A program made the translations under genes and the position numbers. Positions 29,508-39,200 of a stretch of 63,850 nucleotides of DNA are shown here, piece after piece. How positions within the stretch are numbered: position 1 is the first letter of the stretch; each line of letters begins with the position of its first letter. Source of the stretch: a virus; the IMG/VR virus record IMGVR_UViG_3300046809_000440, positions 1-63,850 of that record, one strand, 5' to 3'. Under the pieces are notes generated by a model, which was not told the DNA's origin, did no database searches, and was given only the letters and a program-made list of their open reading frames with translations.

Positions 29508-29776
29508 TGGGCGGAGTACGCAAGCGCGGCGTTGGTGCTGTGATGGGGCGGGATCGTTCCGTGGGGGTTTGGACGGCGCGCGGTCTGGCGTTGGCGCAAA
29601 AACATTTTCCCCCCGAGGTGCTGGCAAGCCTGCCGGTGTTTGTGTCTGGCGAGTGCAAGGGTTTGCCAAAAGCGGTTGTTGTTCGCCGTGTTTCGGCTGT
29701 AAATGGCCTCGCCAGCATTGGCTTGGCTGATCTCGCGGGACTGCTTTATATGCCGAGCGTGCCATGCTCACGGTAG
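29507..29776 (+). CDS. Hypothetical protein, 89 aa
   Basis: Start overlaps the previous stop (TGATG). Basic N-terminus (MGGVRKRGVGAVMGRDRSVG) and hydrophobic end (ASIGLADLAGLLYMPSVPCS). Contains LPKAVVVRRVSAV. No family recognised. Confidence 0.55.
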   Translation: MGGVRKRGVGAVMGRDRSVGVWTARGLALAQKHFPPEVLASLPVFVSGECKGLPKAVVVRRVSAVNGLASIGLADLAGLLYMPSVPCSR

Positions 29777-29801
29777 TAACCTGGGTGGCCGAGGGGTCGG
29801 C

Positions 29802-30521
29802 GTGAATTACACGCAGAACATGACCTATCTCGCTGGTTATGCGGGGGATTCCGGCTATGTGACGGACCCGGATTTTCTGGAGATGTTGCCGATCTGGATC
29901 AACTCGGCGGAGCAGCGGATTCTACGTGATCTGGATTTGCTGTCTACGCGGGTTTACGACACGCAGGTTCCGACGATCAACAACAGGTTGCTGACGCTGC
30001 CGACTGCGGACGGGTCGTTCAACCTGATTGTGGCGTGTGGATTGATCGAGACGGTGAACGGGACGCAGTACAAGCGGGCGCCGCTGCTGCCTATGTCGTT
30101 TGAGGCGCTGTGCGCGGTGTACCCGGATGATCATGGGGTTGGGGCGCCGAGTGTGCCGCGGTATTGGGCGCCGTTCACGGCGGCTCAGATTGCGCTGGGG
30201 CCGGCGCCGAACCCGGTGGTGGGGGTGGAAGTTTGGCTGTACGGGCCGAAAGACCCGGCGAGTTTGAGCGTGACGGTAACTGAGACGTGGCTGTCGGTGA
30301 ACGTGCCGGACATTTTGCTGGCGGCGGAGATGATCCTAGTATCCGCTTGGCAACGCCAATTCTCAGGCATGGCCGACGATCCTGCACAAGCTAGAAATTG
30401 GACTCAGGAATATGATAAGTTAATAGCTGGCGAGAACATTCAAGAACTTAGACGTAAGGTCGAGGCATCTGGATTCGGTACTCGTCAGCCAAACCCAATA
30501 GCTATGAGCACTACCGCCTAA
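29802..30521 (+). CDS. Putative head-tail adaptor or tail accessory protein, 239 aa
   Basis: GTG at 29802 follows GAGGGGTC. The product starts MNYTQNMTYLAGYAGDSGYV and includes WINSAEQRILRDLDLLSTRV and ILLAAEMILVSAWQRQF, a pattern shared with phage adaptor proteins. The C-terminus RQPNPIAMSTTA is repeated at the end of the HNH gene that follows. It is one of two adaptor-like genes; the other is at 55806. Confidence 0.55.
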   Translation: MNYTQNMTYLAGYAGDSGYVTDPDFLEMLPIWINSAEQRILRDLDLLSTRVYDTQVPTINNRLLTLPTADGSFNLIVACGLIETVNGTQYKRAPLLPMSFEALCAVYPDDHGVGAPSVPRYWAPFTAAQIALGPAPNPVVGVEVWLYGPKDPASLSVTVTETWLSVNVPDILLAAEMILVSAWQRQFSGMADDPAQARNWTQEYDKLIAGENIQELRRKVEASGFGTRQPNPIAMSTTA

Positions 30522-30536
30522 TGAAAATAGGTCCGA
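30483..30536. repeat. 54-bp direct repeat, left copy
   Basis: Covers the last 12 codons and stop of the adaptor-like gene plus the start of the next reading frame (ATGAAAATAGGTCCGA). Matches 30989-31042 in 50 of 54 positions. The four differences are all third-codon-position silent changes in RQPNPIAMSTTA. Confidence 0.9.
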
Positions 30537-31027
30537 TGCCAGACATCCACGAGCTTCGGCGATATCTCGCCTATGATCCGGCATCTGGATTGCTGAGGTG
30601 GATTAGCAAGCCTGCACGCGGGACGAATGCAGGAGCCATTGCGGGACGAATAGGCGTAGATGGGTATGCGGTTGTTGGGTTTAAAAAGAAAACGTATAAA
30701 GCGCATCGTTTAGCGTGGTTTCTTATGACAGGTGAGTGGCCTGAAACGATTGACCATATAGATGGAGATAAGGCAAATAACCGTTTGTCAAATTTGCGTC
30801 CTGCCACATATTCGCAAAATCAGGCTAACAAGGATGTACGGGGCGCCCATTTCTGCAAACGCAATGGTCGATGGCAGGCAGCGGTTAAAATCATGGGGCG
30901 TAGCGTTTGGTTGGGTTATTTTGACAATCCTCAATCTGCACAAGCGGCATACACAGAAGCAGCCGCTAGGATTTTTGGCGAATTCGCGCGACAGCCGAAC
31001 CCAATAGCTATGAGCACCACTGCCTAA
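30521..31027 (+). CDS. HNH-AP2 homing endonuclease, 168 aa
   Basis: N-terminal MKIGP comes from the duplicated flank. Then come IHELRRYLAYDPASGLLRWI, the HNH core ETIDHIDGDKANNRLSNLRP, and an AP2-like DNA-binding domain (NGRWQAAVKIMGRSVWLGYF). The last 12 residues are a second copy of the upstream gene's C-terminus. AT-rich. The whole 506-bp cassette lies between two 54-bp repeats. Confidence 0.9.
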   Translation: MKIGPMPDIHELRRYLAYDPASGLLRWISKPARGTNAGAIAGRIGVDGYAVVGFKKKTYKAHRLAWFLMTGEWPETIDHIDGDKANNRLSNLRPATYSQNQANKDVRGAHFCKRNGRWQAAVKIMGRSVWLGYFDNPQSAQAAYTEAAARIFGEFARQPNPIAMSTTA

Positions 31028-31042
31028 TGAAAATAGGTCCGA
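30989..31042. repeat. 54-bp direct repeat, right copy
   Basis: Second copy of the flank. Here it ends the HNH gene and starts the 80-aa gene MKIGPRAVICDG. Differs from 30483-30536 only at four silent positions. Confidence 0.9.
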
Positions 31043-31269
31043 GGGCTGTAATCTGCGACGGAAAGATCGTCGGCCATTTGACCGCAGACGAGGCGGAGGC
31101 ACTGCGTTACCAGCCTCATTTTATTGTCGAGAAGCCGGCGACCTCGCACACCTATTGCGGCGACTGCCTGCAATGTCGCACCTATTGGCAACAGTGCCTC
31201 GATGAACTAGGCTTCGTGGCTGACGACGACCTCGCGGCGATCACCCGCGACATCGCGAGGGGCGATTAG
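31027..31269 (+). CDS. Hypothetical Cys-containing protein, 80 aa
   Basis: TAATG overlap with the HNH stop. MKIGPRAVICDGKIVGHLTA, then HTYCGDCLQCRTYWQQCLDE, a CxxCxxC motif plus a fourth Cys that could bind zinc. Before the HNH insertion this gene would have followed the adaptor-like gene directly. Confidence 0.65.
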   Translation: MKIGPRAVICDGKIVGHLTADEAEALRYQPHFIVEKPATSHTYCGDCLQCRTYWQQCLDELGFVADDDLAAITRDIARGD

Positions 31270-31272
31270 CGG

Positions 31273-32721
31273 ATGCCCCTCGTCTCCCTCAAGCTGAAAG
31301 CGGGTATCAACACGGTGCAGTCGCCGACGTTGAACGAGCTTGGCTGGTCGGCGGCGAGCAACGTGCGGTTTTTTCAAGGTCTGCCGCAGAAGGATGGGGG
31401 GTTTGTAGATAAGATTAAGGACCCGACGATAGGGATAATTCGCGCGTTGAAGGCGTGGACATCGACGGTGGCGGGGCCATTGAATTGGTTGGCGGTGGGG
31501 GGTACGGATAAGCTGGTGGTGTGGAATAGCGTGACAGAAAGCGATATTTCGCCGACGCCGTTTCCGGGGATAGCGTCCTCGCTGGTGACGATGGATAATT
31601 GGGGCGGAATTATTCTTGTTTGTTATACGGGTGGTCCTGTTTATGTGTGGACGCCGCCGACGATTACGGCGGCCACGAATGTAGCGACGGCGCCGCAGGT
31701 CAGTTCGTTTATTTTTATTGCCGTCCAACAGCAGATGTTGATTTGTTGCGGAGCGCAGCCGCTTGGGGGAGGCCCGACGACATCTGATCCGATGCTGGTG
31801 CGATGGTCGGATGTTGGAGATTATACCAGTTTCACGCCCACGGTCAGCAATCAGGCGGGGAGTTTTCGGTTATCGATTGGGTCGTTGATTACGGCGGGGT
31901 TAGTTGTGCCGGGGATGAACCTGCTGTGGACCGATTTGGCGCTTTACTCGATGCAGTACATTCAATTTCCGCTGGTATGGGGGTTCCAGCCGGTAGGGTT
32001 GAACTGCGGGGCGCTGGGGCCACACTCGGTCGGTGTGGTTGGTGGTTCGGTGTTCTGGATGAGTCGGAACCAGTTTTTTACGTTGAGCAGTGGTTCGGTA
32101 CAGATGTTGGAATGTCCGGTTTGGGACAGTGTGTTTCCGAACCTGGATGTGGATGCGGCGGTGGGTGTGGCTTGCGAGACCGATAGTTTTTACGGCGAGG
32201 TGGGGTGGTCGGTGCCGCAGGTGGATGGATCGTTTATTTTTGTGCGGTTGCAGATTCAGACGGGGGCGTGGACGGCATCGAGTTATCATCATCATACGGC
32301 GTGGCTGGATCAGAATCAGTTTGGGGCGCCGCTGGGGGGGCACGAGGACGGGACGGTTGACCAGCACGACGTTGGGTACGACGCGGACAGGGTGGCGGCG
32401 CCGTGGAGTTTGACTTCGGGGATGGTGATGATCTCGGAGGGTGATGAGGCGGTTTTTGTACGGGACCTGATCTGGGATTTGGAGACGCAGGGGACGGCGC
32501 CGACAGCGAAGGTGATTTTGGAGTTTTACGATTATCCGAATTCGCCGCCGCGGGTTCATGGGCCGTACACGTTGACGGACACGACGACGGTGATTCATCC
32601 GAGGGGCCGTGGGCGGGGGGTGAGGTTCTTGTTTTCTGGGGATACGAGCAATGCCAATTTGGGGGCGTTTGTGCGCTTGGGGAATGTTCGCTATCGTGCG
32701 CAGCCTGACGGGCGGCGGTGA
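31273..32721 (+). CDS. Putative tail hub or DNA-stabilisation protein, 482 aa
   Basis: ATG three bases after the upstream stop. The product is beta-rich throughout with recurring Trp/Gly strands (LKAWTSTVAGPLNWLAVGGT, YHHHTAWLDQNQFGAPLGGH), as expected of a propeller-like tail protein. Length and position match gp10-type packaged-DNA stabilisation or tail tube proteins of podoviruses. Assignment is by pattern only. Confidence 0.55.
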   Translation: MPLVSLKLKAGINTVQSPTLNELGWSAASNVRFFQGLPQKDGGFVDKIKDPTIGIIRALKAWTSTVAGPLNWLAVGGTDKLVVWNSVTESDISPTPFPGIASSLVTMDNWGGIILVCYTGGPVYVWTPPTITAATNVATAPQVSSFIFIAVQQQMLICCGAQPLGGGPTTSDPMLVRWSDVGDYTSFTPTVSNQAGSFRLSIGSLITAGLVVPGMNLLWTDLALYSMQYIQFPLVWGFQPVGLNCGALGPHSVGVVGGSVFWMSRNQFFTLSSGSVQMLECPVWDSVFPNLDVDAAVGVACETDSFYGEVGWSVPQVDGSFIFVRLQIQTGAWTASSYHHHTAWLDQNQFGAPLGGHEDGTVDQHDVGYDADRVAAPWSLTSGMVMISEGDEAVFVRDLIWDLETQGTAPTAKVILEFYDYPNSPPRVHGPYTLTDTTTVIHPRGRGRGVRFLFSGDTSNANLGAFVRLGNVRYRAQPDGRR

Positions 32722-32963
32722 TGCTCGATCTTCTTGCCAGGTTTGGAGGCGAGCGCGGGTTGGAAGACGCGTTTGCGGTGAATCGCAGCGGGTTGGAGCC
32801 GGAGGTAAGGGCGGAACTTGACGGGTTGCGCGGCGGTAAGATTTGGGAACGGGATCACACGGTTCGGCAGTACATGGCGTTGCTGGCTCGGCTGCTGGCC
32901 GAACCGTTTGATCCTGAGAAAGAGCACGCGGAGAAGATGGATGCGGCGTTGAGGAAAGAGTGA
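32721..32963 (+). CDS. Small helical protein, 80 aa
   Basis: TGATG overlap with the tail gene. MLDLLARFGGERGLEDAFAV..., all helical and charged, with WERDHTVRQYMALLARLLAE. Possibly a chaperone or connector. No family recognised. Confidence 0.6.
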   Translation: MLDLLARFGGERGLEDAFAVNRSGLEPEVRAELDGLRGGKIWERDHTVRQYMALLARLLAEPFDPEKEHAEKMDAALRKE

Positions 32964-33353
32964 GTGGACATCAACGATGTAGCGATTGCGCTGCAAAACC
33001 TTGATCAGTTGATTGGGCGGCTCGTCACGAACACGGAGGGGTTGCCGGCTTTCGCGCCGGGGGTTTTTACTTATTCTGCCCCTATATCCGGGGCGACGGT
33101 GACGATGGCGCAGGGCGATCAGCGGGTTATCATTGATCCAGCGGGGGCTATCGCTGCTTTAACGGTAACGCTGCCGTCCGCGCCTCAGGACGGTAACACG
33201 GTGGAGATGATGACATCGCAGGCGATAACCGCGTTGACGGTCAATGCCCCTGGAGGCGCTTCGGTCAACGGTGGTGCCTTTATGTTGACGGCCAACGGGG
33301 GAGCCAGTTGGCTTTATCGTAGCGTCAACACGACTTGGTATCGGAGGTATTAG
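32964..33353 (+). CDS. Hypothetical structural protein, 129 aa
   Basis: GTG directly after the upstream stop, with GAGGAAAGAG upstream. The first 30 residues are helical; the rest is Thr/Ala/Gly-rich beta (GATVTMAQGDQRVIIDPAGA) ending in WLYRSVNTTWYRRY, as in phage fibre or head decoration domains. Confidence 0.6.
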   Translation: MDINDVAIALQNLDQLIGRLVTNTEGLPAFAPGVFTYSAPISGATVTMAQGDQRVIIDPAGAIAALTVTLPSAPQDGNTVEMMTSQAITALTVNAPGGASVNGGAFMLTANGGASWLYRSVNTTWYRRY

Positions 33354-33354
33354 G

Positions 33355-34008
33355 GTGATACGGGCTATGCTTCACCGGTGGGGTGATTTTGCGGCTCGGC
33401 TGGGGGCGCTTAGTGCTGTGCTCGTGCTGGTCGCCGCGACGACGGTTTCTGGGCCGATCACGTTCTCAAACACGTTTTCGGTAATTGCCGGCACGGTTGA
33501 TGTGGCGGCGGGCGCGATCACGAATACGATGCTGGCGGGTTCGATCGCGGCATCCAAGTTGATCGGGAGCGACATCGCAACGGTCGGGACGGTCGTTACG
33601 GGGACTTGGAACGCGACTACGGTAGCCGTGGCACATGGGGGCACCGGAGATACCGGCACAGCATGGGGTGCTTACACGCCGACACTCAGTTGCGGTAGCG
33701 GCACCCTCACAACATCGTTTGCATCGGGTGTCTATAAGACGCTTGGAAAGCAGGTTTGGGTGCGGGCGCAAGCAGTCCTTACGACGATTGGTACCTGTGC
33801 CCAAGTTACTATTGCGCCGCCAGTTACTGCTGACGTTAGTGCTCTGAACATTTCTCAGCTTATTGTCTGTCGTGAAACCGCGGTTGGCGGGTTTTTGTGG
33901 ATGTGGGTTCTTAGCGGCGGCAATGGTGTTTTGTTGCGGTATGATAATACAAACGGCTTGTCAAATGGTATGACCTTTCAGTGCAATGGTACTTACGAGG
34001 CGAGTTAA
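33355..34008 (+). CDS. Tail fibre-like protein, 217 aa
   Basis: GTG at 33355 follows GGAGG. N-terminal hydrophobic segment (LGALSAVLVLVAATTVSG), then TGTWNATTVAVAHGGTGDT, a motif common in phage tail fibres. The C-terminal part (YTPTLSCGSGTLTTSFASGV) matches the C-terminal domain of the tailspike at 57425. Likely a receptor-binding or decoration protein. Confidence 0.65.
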   Translation: MIRAMLHRWGDFAARLGALSAVLVLVAATTVSGPITFSNTFSVIAGTVDVAAGAITNTMLAGSIAASKLIGSDIATVGTVVTGTWNATTVAVAHGGTGDTGTAWGAYTPTLSCGSGTLTTSFASGVYKTLGKQVWVRAQAVLTTIGTCAQVTIAPPVTADVSALNISQLIVCRETAVGGFLWMWVLSGGNGVLLRYDNTNGLSNGMTFQCNGTYEAS

Positions 34009-34050
34009 ATAGAGATTTTCGGGCACCTTAATTCGGTGAGGATCGGCTGA

Positions 34051-34071
34051 TGCCGCTGCAAGCCGGTTTAT
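34051..34071 (+). pseudogene. Orphan start of the gene at 34787
   Basis: GAGGATCGGCTG is followed by ATGCCGCTGCAAGCCGGT, encoding MPLQAG, the same residues that begin the gene at 34787 (GTGCCACTACAAGCGGGA). The differences are silent except for the start codon. The frame then runs into the antisense HNH gene. Confidence 0.7.
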
Positions 34072-34763
34072 GCATCGAATGCCAGTTGTTCTCGTCGCGC
34101 GCGAACCGTCGCGGCTCGACCCTTAAAATTATGAGGCATAGGAAGAAGAAGCGAGGGTTGCGCTACTTTGTTATTTTCGTCGGCGGCTAACATGGTTGCT
34201 AATAACGGTGCCAGTGTTCTCGCTCGTTCAAAATCTCGTTTTCTAGTGGGGGAATCTTGCCTGTGTTCTCGCTCATGGCAATTGGCGCATAACGTAATAA
34301 GATTACTTGCCCCGTCACCTGCATTTCGTCCATTTATGTGGTGAGCATGGAGAGTCCAGATGTCGTCTATCCCGCATCGTTCGCAAGCGAGTGTCCCTAA
34401 TTTTATAATAGTGTAAGCAAAACATCTCAATCGATACGTTTTGGAACCAACTTTTAGGAGACTATTAAAAATGGATGCACATCGGCGCGAGCAAAAACGT
34501 CGCGGGCGCCCATTCATATTCTCTCGTCCTAGAATTATGTTGCCACAAACAACGCATGGAGAGCGTTCTATACATTCTCTGGAACAATATTCTCTGTTTT
34601 TTTTCAAATGGTAAACTTCAAAAGATTTTCCACAGGCTTTGCACGAAAGGACAACTCTGTGTTTTGCTGCCCACACACATTTGCGACAGCAAAAAATCTG
34701 GCGCTTGCCTTTCTTGCTATAATGACGGACGAATGGTGTGTCGCAGTTGGCGCATATATCCAT
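34068..34763 (-). CDS. Free-standing HNH endonuclease, antisense
   Basis: ATG at 34763 gives MDICANCDTPFVRHYSKKGK with zinc modules CANC...CCRKC, CKAC...CSREC and CVVC...CSRRC. The HNH core is LHAHHINGRNAGDGASNLIT followed by LCANCHEREH. The same architecture is found at 6402-7130. AT-rich. It lies between two copies of the start of the gene at 34787. A GTG start at 34793 is possible. Confidence 0.88.
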   Translation of the reverse strand: MDICANCDTPFVRHYSKKGKRQIFCCRKCVWAAKHRVVLSCKACGKSFEVYHLKKNREYCSRECIERSPCVVCGNIILGRENMNGRPRRFCSRRCASIFNSLLKVGSKTYRLRCFAYTIIKLGTLACERCGIDDIWTLHAHHINGRNAGDGASNLITLCANCHEREHRQDSPTRKRDFERARTLAPLLATMLAADENNKVAQPSLLLPMPHNFKGRAATVRARREQLAFDA

Positions 34764-34786
34764 GCCGCTACAGTAGGGAGTAATTA

Positions 34787-35734
34787 GTGCCACTACAAGC
34801 GGGAATTGCGCCCTCCGTAATAGGCAATAACATTCGCGAGATGATCGCCAGCGGACACCCTCGCGCCCAGGCTATTGCGGCGTCGCTGTCGAATGCCGAT
34901 CGGCACCCGAGGATGGCATTCGGGGGGATCGCGCCGTGGCAGGCGCCGATGCCGCAACAAGGCATGCCGTCCGGTGCCCCTACGGGCGGTGTTGCGCCGG
35001 GGGGCGGGGCGATGCTGGGAAGGATCGTACCACCGCCGCCTGTGCAGCCGGGGATGATGCCGATGCAGACGCCTGTAGCGCCGCCTCCGGCACTCGGTCC
35101 CCCGCAGATGGCGCCGGGGATTGCGCCGTTGCCGCGCCCGATGGGCGAGCAGATGGGGCAGCCTACGATGGCGCAGCGCGGTCCGGCGATGGCTGAGGGT
35201 GGCGAGTTGTCGTGGGAGCAGGGCGCGAAGCTGGCGGCGCATATCGGCAACGAGCACGGGACGATCGGGTTTCTACATTCGGCGGTGCCGGGTCGAACCG
35301 ATCTGATCCACGCGCAACCGCCGGTTGGCAGCTTTGTCGTGCCGGCTGATGTGGTGTCGGGCGTTGGCGCTGGAAATTCGCTGGCTGGCGCGGCGATTTT
35401 GCAAAAGGCGTTCACGGTCGGGCCGTATGGAACGACGCTCCCGAAGGCGGGGTCTGGCGGGGTCGGTATCCCGAAGCCGCCGCCGCGGTTTACCGGCTCG
35501 TTTCTGGCACCGGCGGCGAAGCGCGGCGGCCGGCAACGGAAGAATGAGGAGCATGTCGGCGAGCCGACACCGATCTTGGCGGCGGGGGGAGAGTTTATCA
35601 TTCATCCGCAGGCGGTGCGGGAGGTCGGCGGCGGCGACCTGACCCGTGGGCACACGGCCCTTGATCATTGGGTTGTGACCAAGCGCAAGGAGATCGCGGG
35701 GACGATGATGCGGTTGCCGGGGCCGAAGAAATGA
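34787..35734 (+). CDS. Putative virion protein, 315 aa
   Basis: GTG at 34787 after AGGGAG. Starts MPLQAGIAPSVIGNNIREMI and ASGHPRAQAIAASL, a motif found at the start of many phage tail or internal proteins, then a Pro/Gly/Met-rich linker. The folded C-terminal half includes GRTDLIHAQPPVGSFVVPAD and GGEFIIHPQAVREVGGGDLT. Probably structural; its start was rebuilt by the HNH insertion. Confidence 0.65.
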   Translation: MPLQAGIAPSVIGNNIREMIASGHPRAQAIAASLSNADRHPRMAFGGIAPWQAPMPQQGMPSGAPTGGVAPGGGAMLGRIVPPPPVQPGMMPMQTPVAPPPALGPPQMAPGIAPLPRPMGEQMGQPTMAQRGPAMAEGGELSWEQGAKLAAHIGNEHGTIGFLHSAVPGRTDLIHAQPPVGSFVVPADVVSGVGAGNSLAGAAILQKAFTVGPYGTTLPKAGSGGVGIPKPPPRFTGSFLAPAAKRGGRQRKNEEHVGEPTPILAAGGEFIIHPQAVREVGGGDLTRGHTALDHWVVTKRKEIAGTMMRLPGPKK

Positions 35735-36222
35735 TCAACGGCACGCCGCCACGCTGCCCGACAACCGTGCGGATCGCGCAGCCGCCGGACGAGCAACGCG
35801 TCTATGACCTGTTTATGATGGCGGCTTCTGAAAACGCGATGGCTCCGGTGTGTGAGGCAAATGTATGGGAGGCCATTCGGAACGCTACGAACAAGAAAGG
35901 TGCCGTGATTGGAGTAATTGATGGAAATAATGGTAACTTGGCCGGCGCGGTTGGGCTTGTCATGGCGCCGTTCTGGTATAGCAAGGAATGGCATTGCGAG
36001 GAATTACTTAATTTTGTTCATCCCGATTACCGTAGGGGCCAAGTGCATCATGCGTCGGACTTGATAGAGTTTGCGAAGTGGTGGGCTAACCAGTTGGGAA
36101 TGAAACTGCTCATGGGAGTGCTGACGCATACGCGCACCGAGGGGAAGGTGAGGCTTTACCGCCGGCAGCTTCCCTATGCCGGTGCGCTGTTCCTCTATCA
36201 AGGGGATGCCTTGAATGGGTAA
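35731..36222 (+). CDS. GNAT-like acetyltransferase, 163 aa
   Basis: ATGA overlap. CEELLNFVHPDYRRGQVHHA and SDLIEFAKWWANQLGMKLLM resemble GNAT motif A (V-H-P-x-Y-R-R-G) and the following helix. Similar proteins are often found between phage tail genes. It may modify a virion or host protein; the substrate is unknown. Confidence 0.65.
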   Translation: MINGTPPRCPTTVRIAQPPDEQRVYDLFMMAASENAMAPVCEANVWEAIRNATNKKGAVIGVIDGNNGNLAGAVGLVMAPFWYSKEWHCEELLNFVHPDYRRGQVHHASDLIEFAKWWANQLGMKLLMGVLTHTRTEGKVRLYRRQLPYAGALFLYQGDALNG

Positions 36223-39200
36223 GGGCAGTAGCGGCGGCGGCACGAACACCGTCACGAACAATTCGCAGCCGCCCGCAGCGGTGATGGCGGCTTATACGGA
36301 TGCCTACCAGCGCGCACAGAGCGCAGCGAATCAGCCATACACGCCTTATGGTGGGCAGGTCGTCGCGGATTGGAACCCCTACCAGGACCTTGCGCTAACT
36401 GAAGCGGGAACAAACTCGGGGAACTGGCAACCGTTTGCGAATTCCGCCCAGGATCAGCTAGCGCAGGCGAACCAGCCGCTTTACAACCAGACCGGGCTCT
36501 ACATGAGTCCGTACATACAAAGTGTCGTCGATGCGACGCAAAACCAGTTCAACAACCAGAACGCGATTCAGCAGGCAGGGATCGTCGGCAATGCCGTCAC
36601 GCAGGGCGCGTGGGGCGGTGATCGTTCGGCTGTCGCGCAAGCGCTAACGGCGGGGCAGCAACAGACCGCGCAGGCTCCGGTCATCGCCGGGCTTTACAAT
36701 CAGGGCTATCAGCAGGCGATGAGCGCCGCCGAGGCGCAGGCATGGCTACACAGTCAGGCGGCGGGGCAGTACGGGCAGCTGGGGACGCAGAATTTCGCCG
36801 TCGATCAGGCGACGTTGAACCAGCTGATGCAGTTTGGGCAGTTGTCGCAGGCGCAGCAGCAGGCGCAGCTCAACGTGCCGTACTACCAGTATCAGGCGGG
36901 ACAGGCGTACCCGTTCCAGACCGCGGGCTTCCTCGCAAATGTCGCGGAGGGGATCGGATCGGGGATGGGGGGGTCGTCGAGCACGACCTCGCCGGGACCG
37001 AGCACGTTCAGCCAGATTGCCGGCGTCGGGATCGGTGGGTTGGGGCTTGCCGGTGCGCTTGGGTTCTTGAACCGCGGCGGTCGAATCCCACGACGCGCTC
37101 CTGGTGGCTTTATTCCCTACCAGCAGCCAGACCCGATTATGGGTGGCGTGCCGGATATGTCGGTCTCGATAGTGCCGAGTGTCCAGGGCGGCGGTGTCCG
37201 TGGAATGGGGCCGCCGAAACCGCCTGCAGTGCCGAGCACGTCCTCGACCGGGCTTGATCTCAGCCCGAGCGGGATATTGAAACTTGGAAGTCAGAGCGGT
37301 GCATTTGGCGCGAATGGCTGGCTGACGGGGATGCGGGGAGCTGGCGGGCAATCGCTCAGTGGCCCGACCGATCTTACGAGCGCGGGGAATTACGGCGGCG
37401 GCGGCGATTGGTCAACCGGCGGCATTGTCGGGATGACGGCGCGCCCGTATGTCTTGCCGCAGTACGATGAGGGTGGTGATGTCAACAGTATTGAAGGCAA
37501 AGTCGTCGGCGAGCCGATCCCGCTTGATTCGCTGGACACAACCGAGCCGGCTGCTACAGCAGTTCGCGCCGGGATCGCCCCCACGCTGCAAGGTATTGAC
37601 CCGTCGCTGAACGGGATCGTTAAGCGCGAAAGTGCCGGTCGGCCCTTCGTCGGGTACACGTCGCCCGAAACGCTGGCGAGGACAGGTCATTATACCGATC
37701 TCAGCAACGCGCCGGTAGACGAAACCGGAGCACCGATCTGGGATGGCGACATGGGGCCAGCCGGTGTTTCGACTGCGTTTGGTCCGGCGCAGATTACTCG
37801 GACGACATGGGCGCCGATCGCCAAACAGTTGGGGATTACCGATTGGCGGGCACCTGGTGCCTATGCGGCGGTGGCGAACGCGCTCCATGCGCAGGAAGGC
37901 GATGCGCCTTGGGCTGCGTCGGCGCCCGGCGGTGGCGGGGTAGCGGGTCGCCGCATCCAACTGGCGCAAGCCAATACGGGGATTGCGAGCGATGCATCTC
38001 CTCCGTTGATGGGAAGCGGGATCGATCCGCGCGATTCCGTGACGCCGGCAGCGACGGAAACACCCTCGCGGTGGGATAATCTGACGCGAGCCGGCGTCAA
38101 TCCGTGGCTTGCTGTGGCGGCGGCAGGGTTCGGCATGGCGGCAGGACGCTCGCCGTCAGCGCTCCAGAACATCGGCGCCGGGGCGTTGGAGGGGATCAAG
38201 TTCCTCGAATCCGAGCGGCAGTCGGGGCCGAAACTCGCCAAGGAAGCCGCAGAAGCCGAGCTTGCGAGAGCGCAGGTTGGCGCGTATCGAGCGCAGCAGG
38301 TGTGGACGAAAGAGGGTGCAGTTGACAACATCAACAACCGGATCACTGCGGCCGGAAAGATTGTCGGTGGCAGCGGAGAGAGCGTCGCCGTCCCCTCGCC
38401 AACGGGCCAGGGAGCCGTAACCGCACCGGTCGCGGGCTCGGCAACAAATCCGGCGCCGGTAACAGGCGGGACTACTGCCGCAGCGGCTCCGGTAGCGCAA
38501 CCCGGCGCGGCGGCGCCAGCGGCTCCGCAAAACGCGGCTATTCCGTACGGAGCGGCGGATCAGGCCGGGACACCGGCATGGTACGACCAGCAATATGCGG
38601 GCATCCAACACGACATCGACCGGCTGCGCACCTTCCCGGCGATGCCTAATCAAGCGCTTCAGCTGCAGGAGCAGATCATCGCCAAGAACGCGCAACTCGT
38701 GCAGTTGCGGCAGCATGATCCGCGAGTTGTGGCGGCAGAAGCTGCGGCGAAGATCCAGGGCGAAAACCCTGGGATGATTCAGCGCGCTGGAGGAGAGCAG
38801 CAGGCTAAGACCGCAGAAACGATCGAGATCGGTGGTCCAAATCGCTCTTATGTTTTGAAGGGGGGCGTTCCGATCGCTGCGCTGCCGCAGGTCCGCACTG
38901 TTATTGATCCCGTTACCGGGGCTGAACATCAGGAGTATTACACGCCCCCACTGCCCCAGCAGATGGGGGGGGTGCCGCAACCTGTGATGGGACCGGGGGG
39001 ACAGCCGGCGCTGTTGAAATTAGGTCCGGCGACAACAGAAGAGTTGAAGGGGCGCGGCGAGAAGGCAACGGTAGAACGAGAAAAAATAATCACCGATGCC
39101 GAGAGCGCTCGGGCGCAAGATGCTATCCTCACTAATATGGATGCCAACGCCGACAAGTTCTGGTCTGGTAAATTCAGCGATTTTGCCGGTGATGCTAAAG

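Noticed and set aside
30521-31027. Group I intron carrying the HNH gene
   Set aside because: The flanking genes are each complete, the flanks are direct duplications, and no intron-like core is evident; an intronless HNH insertion fits better.
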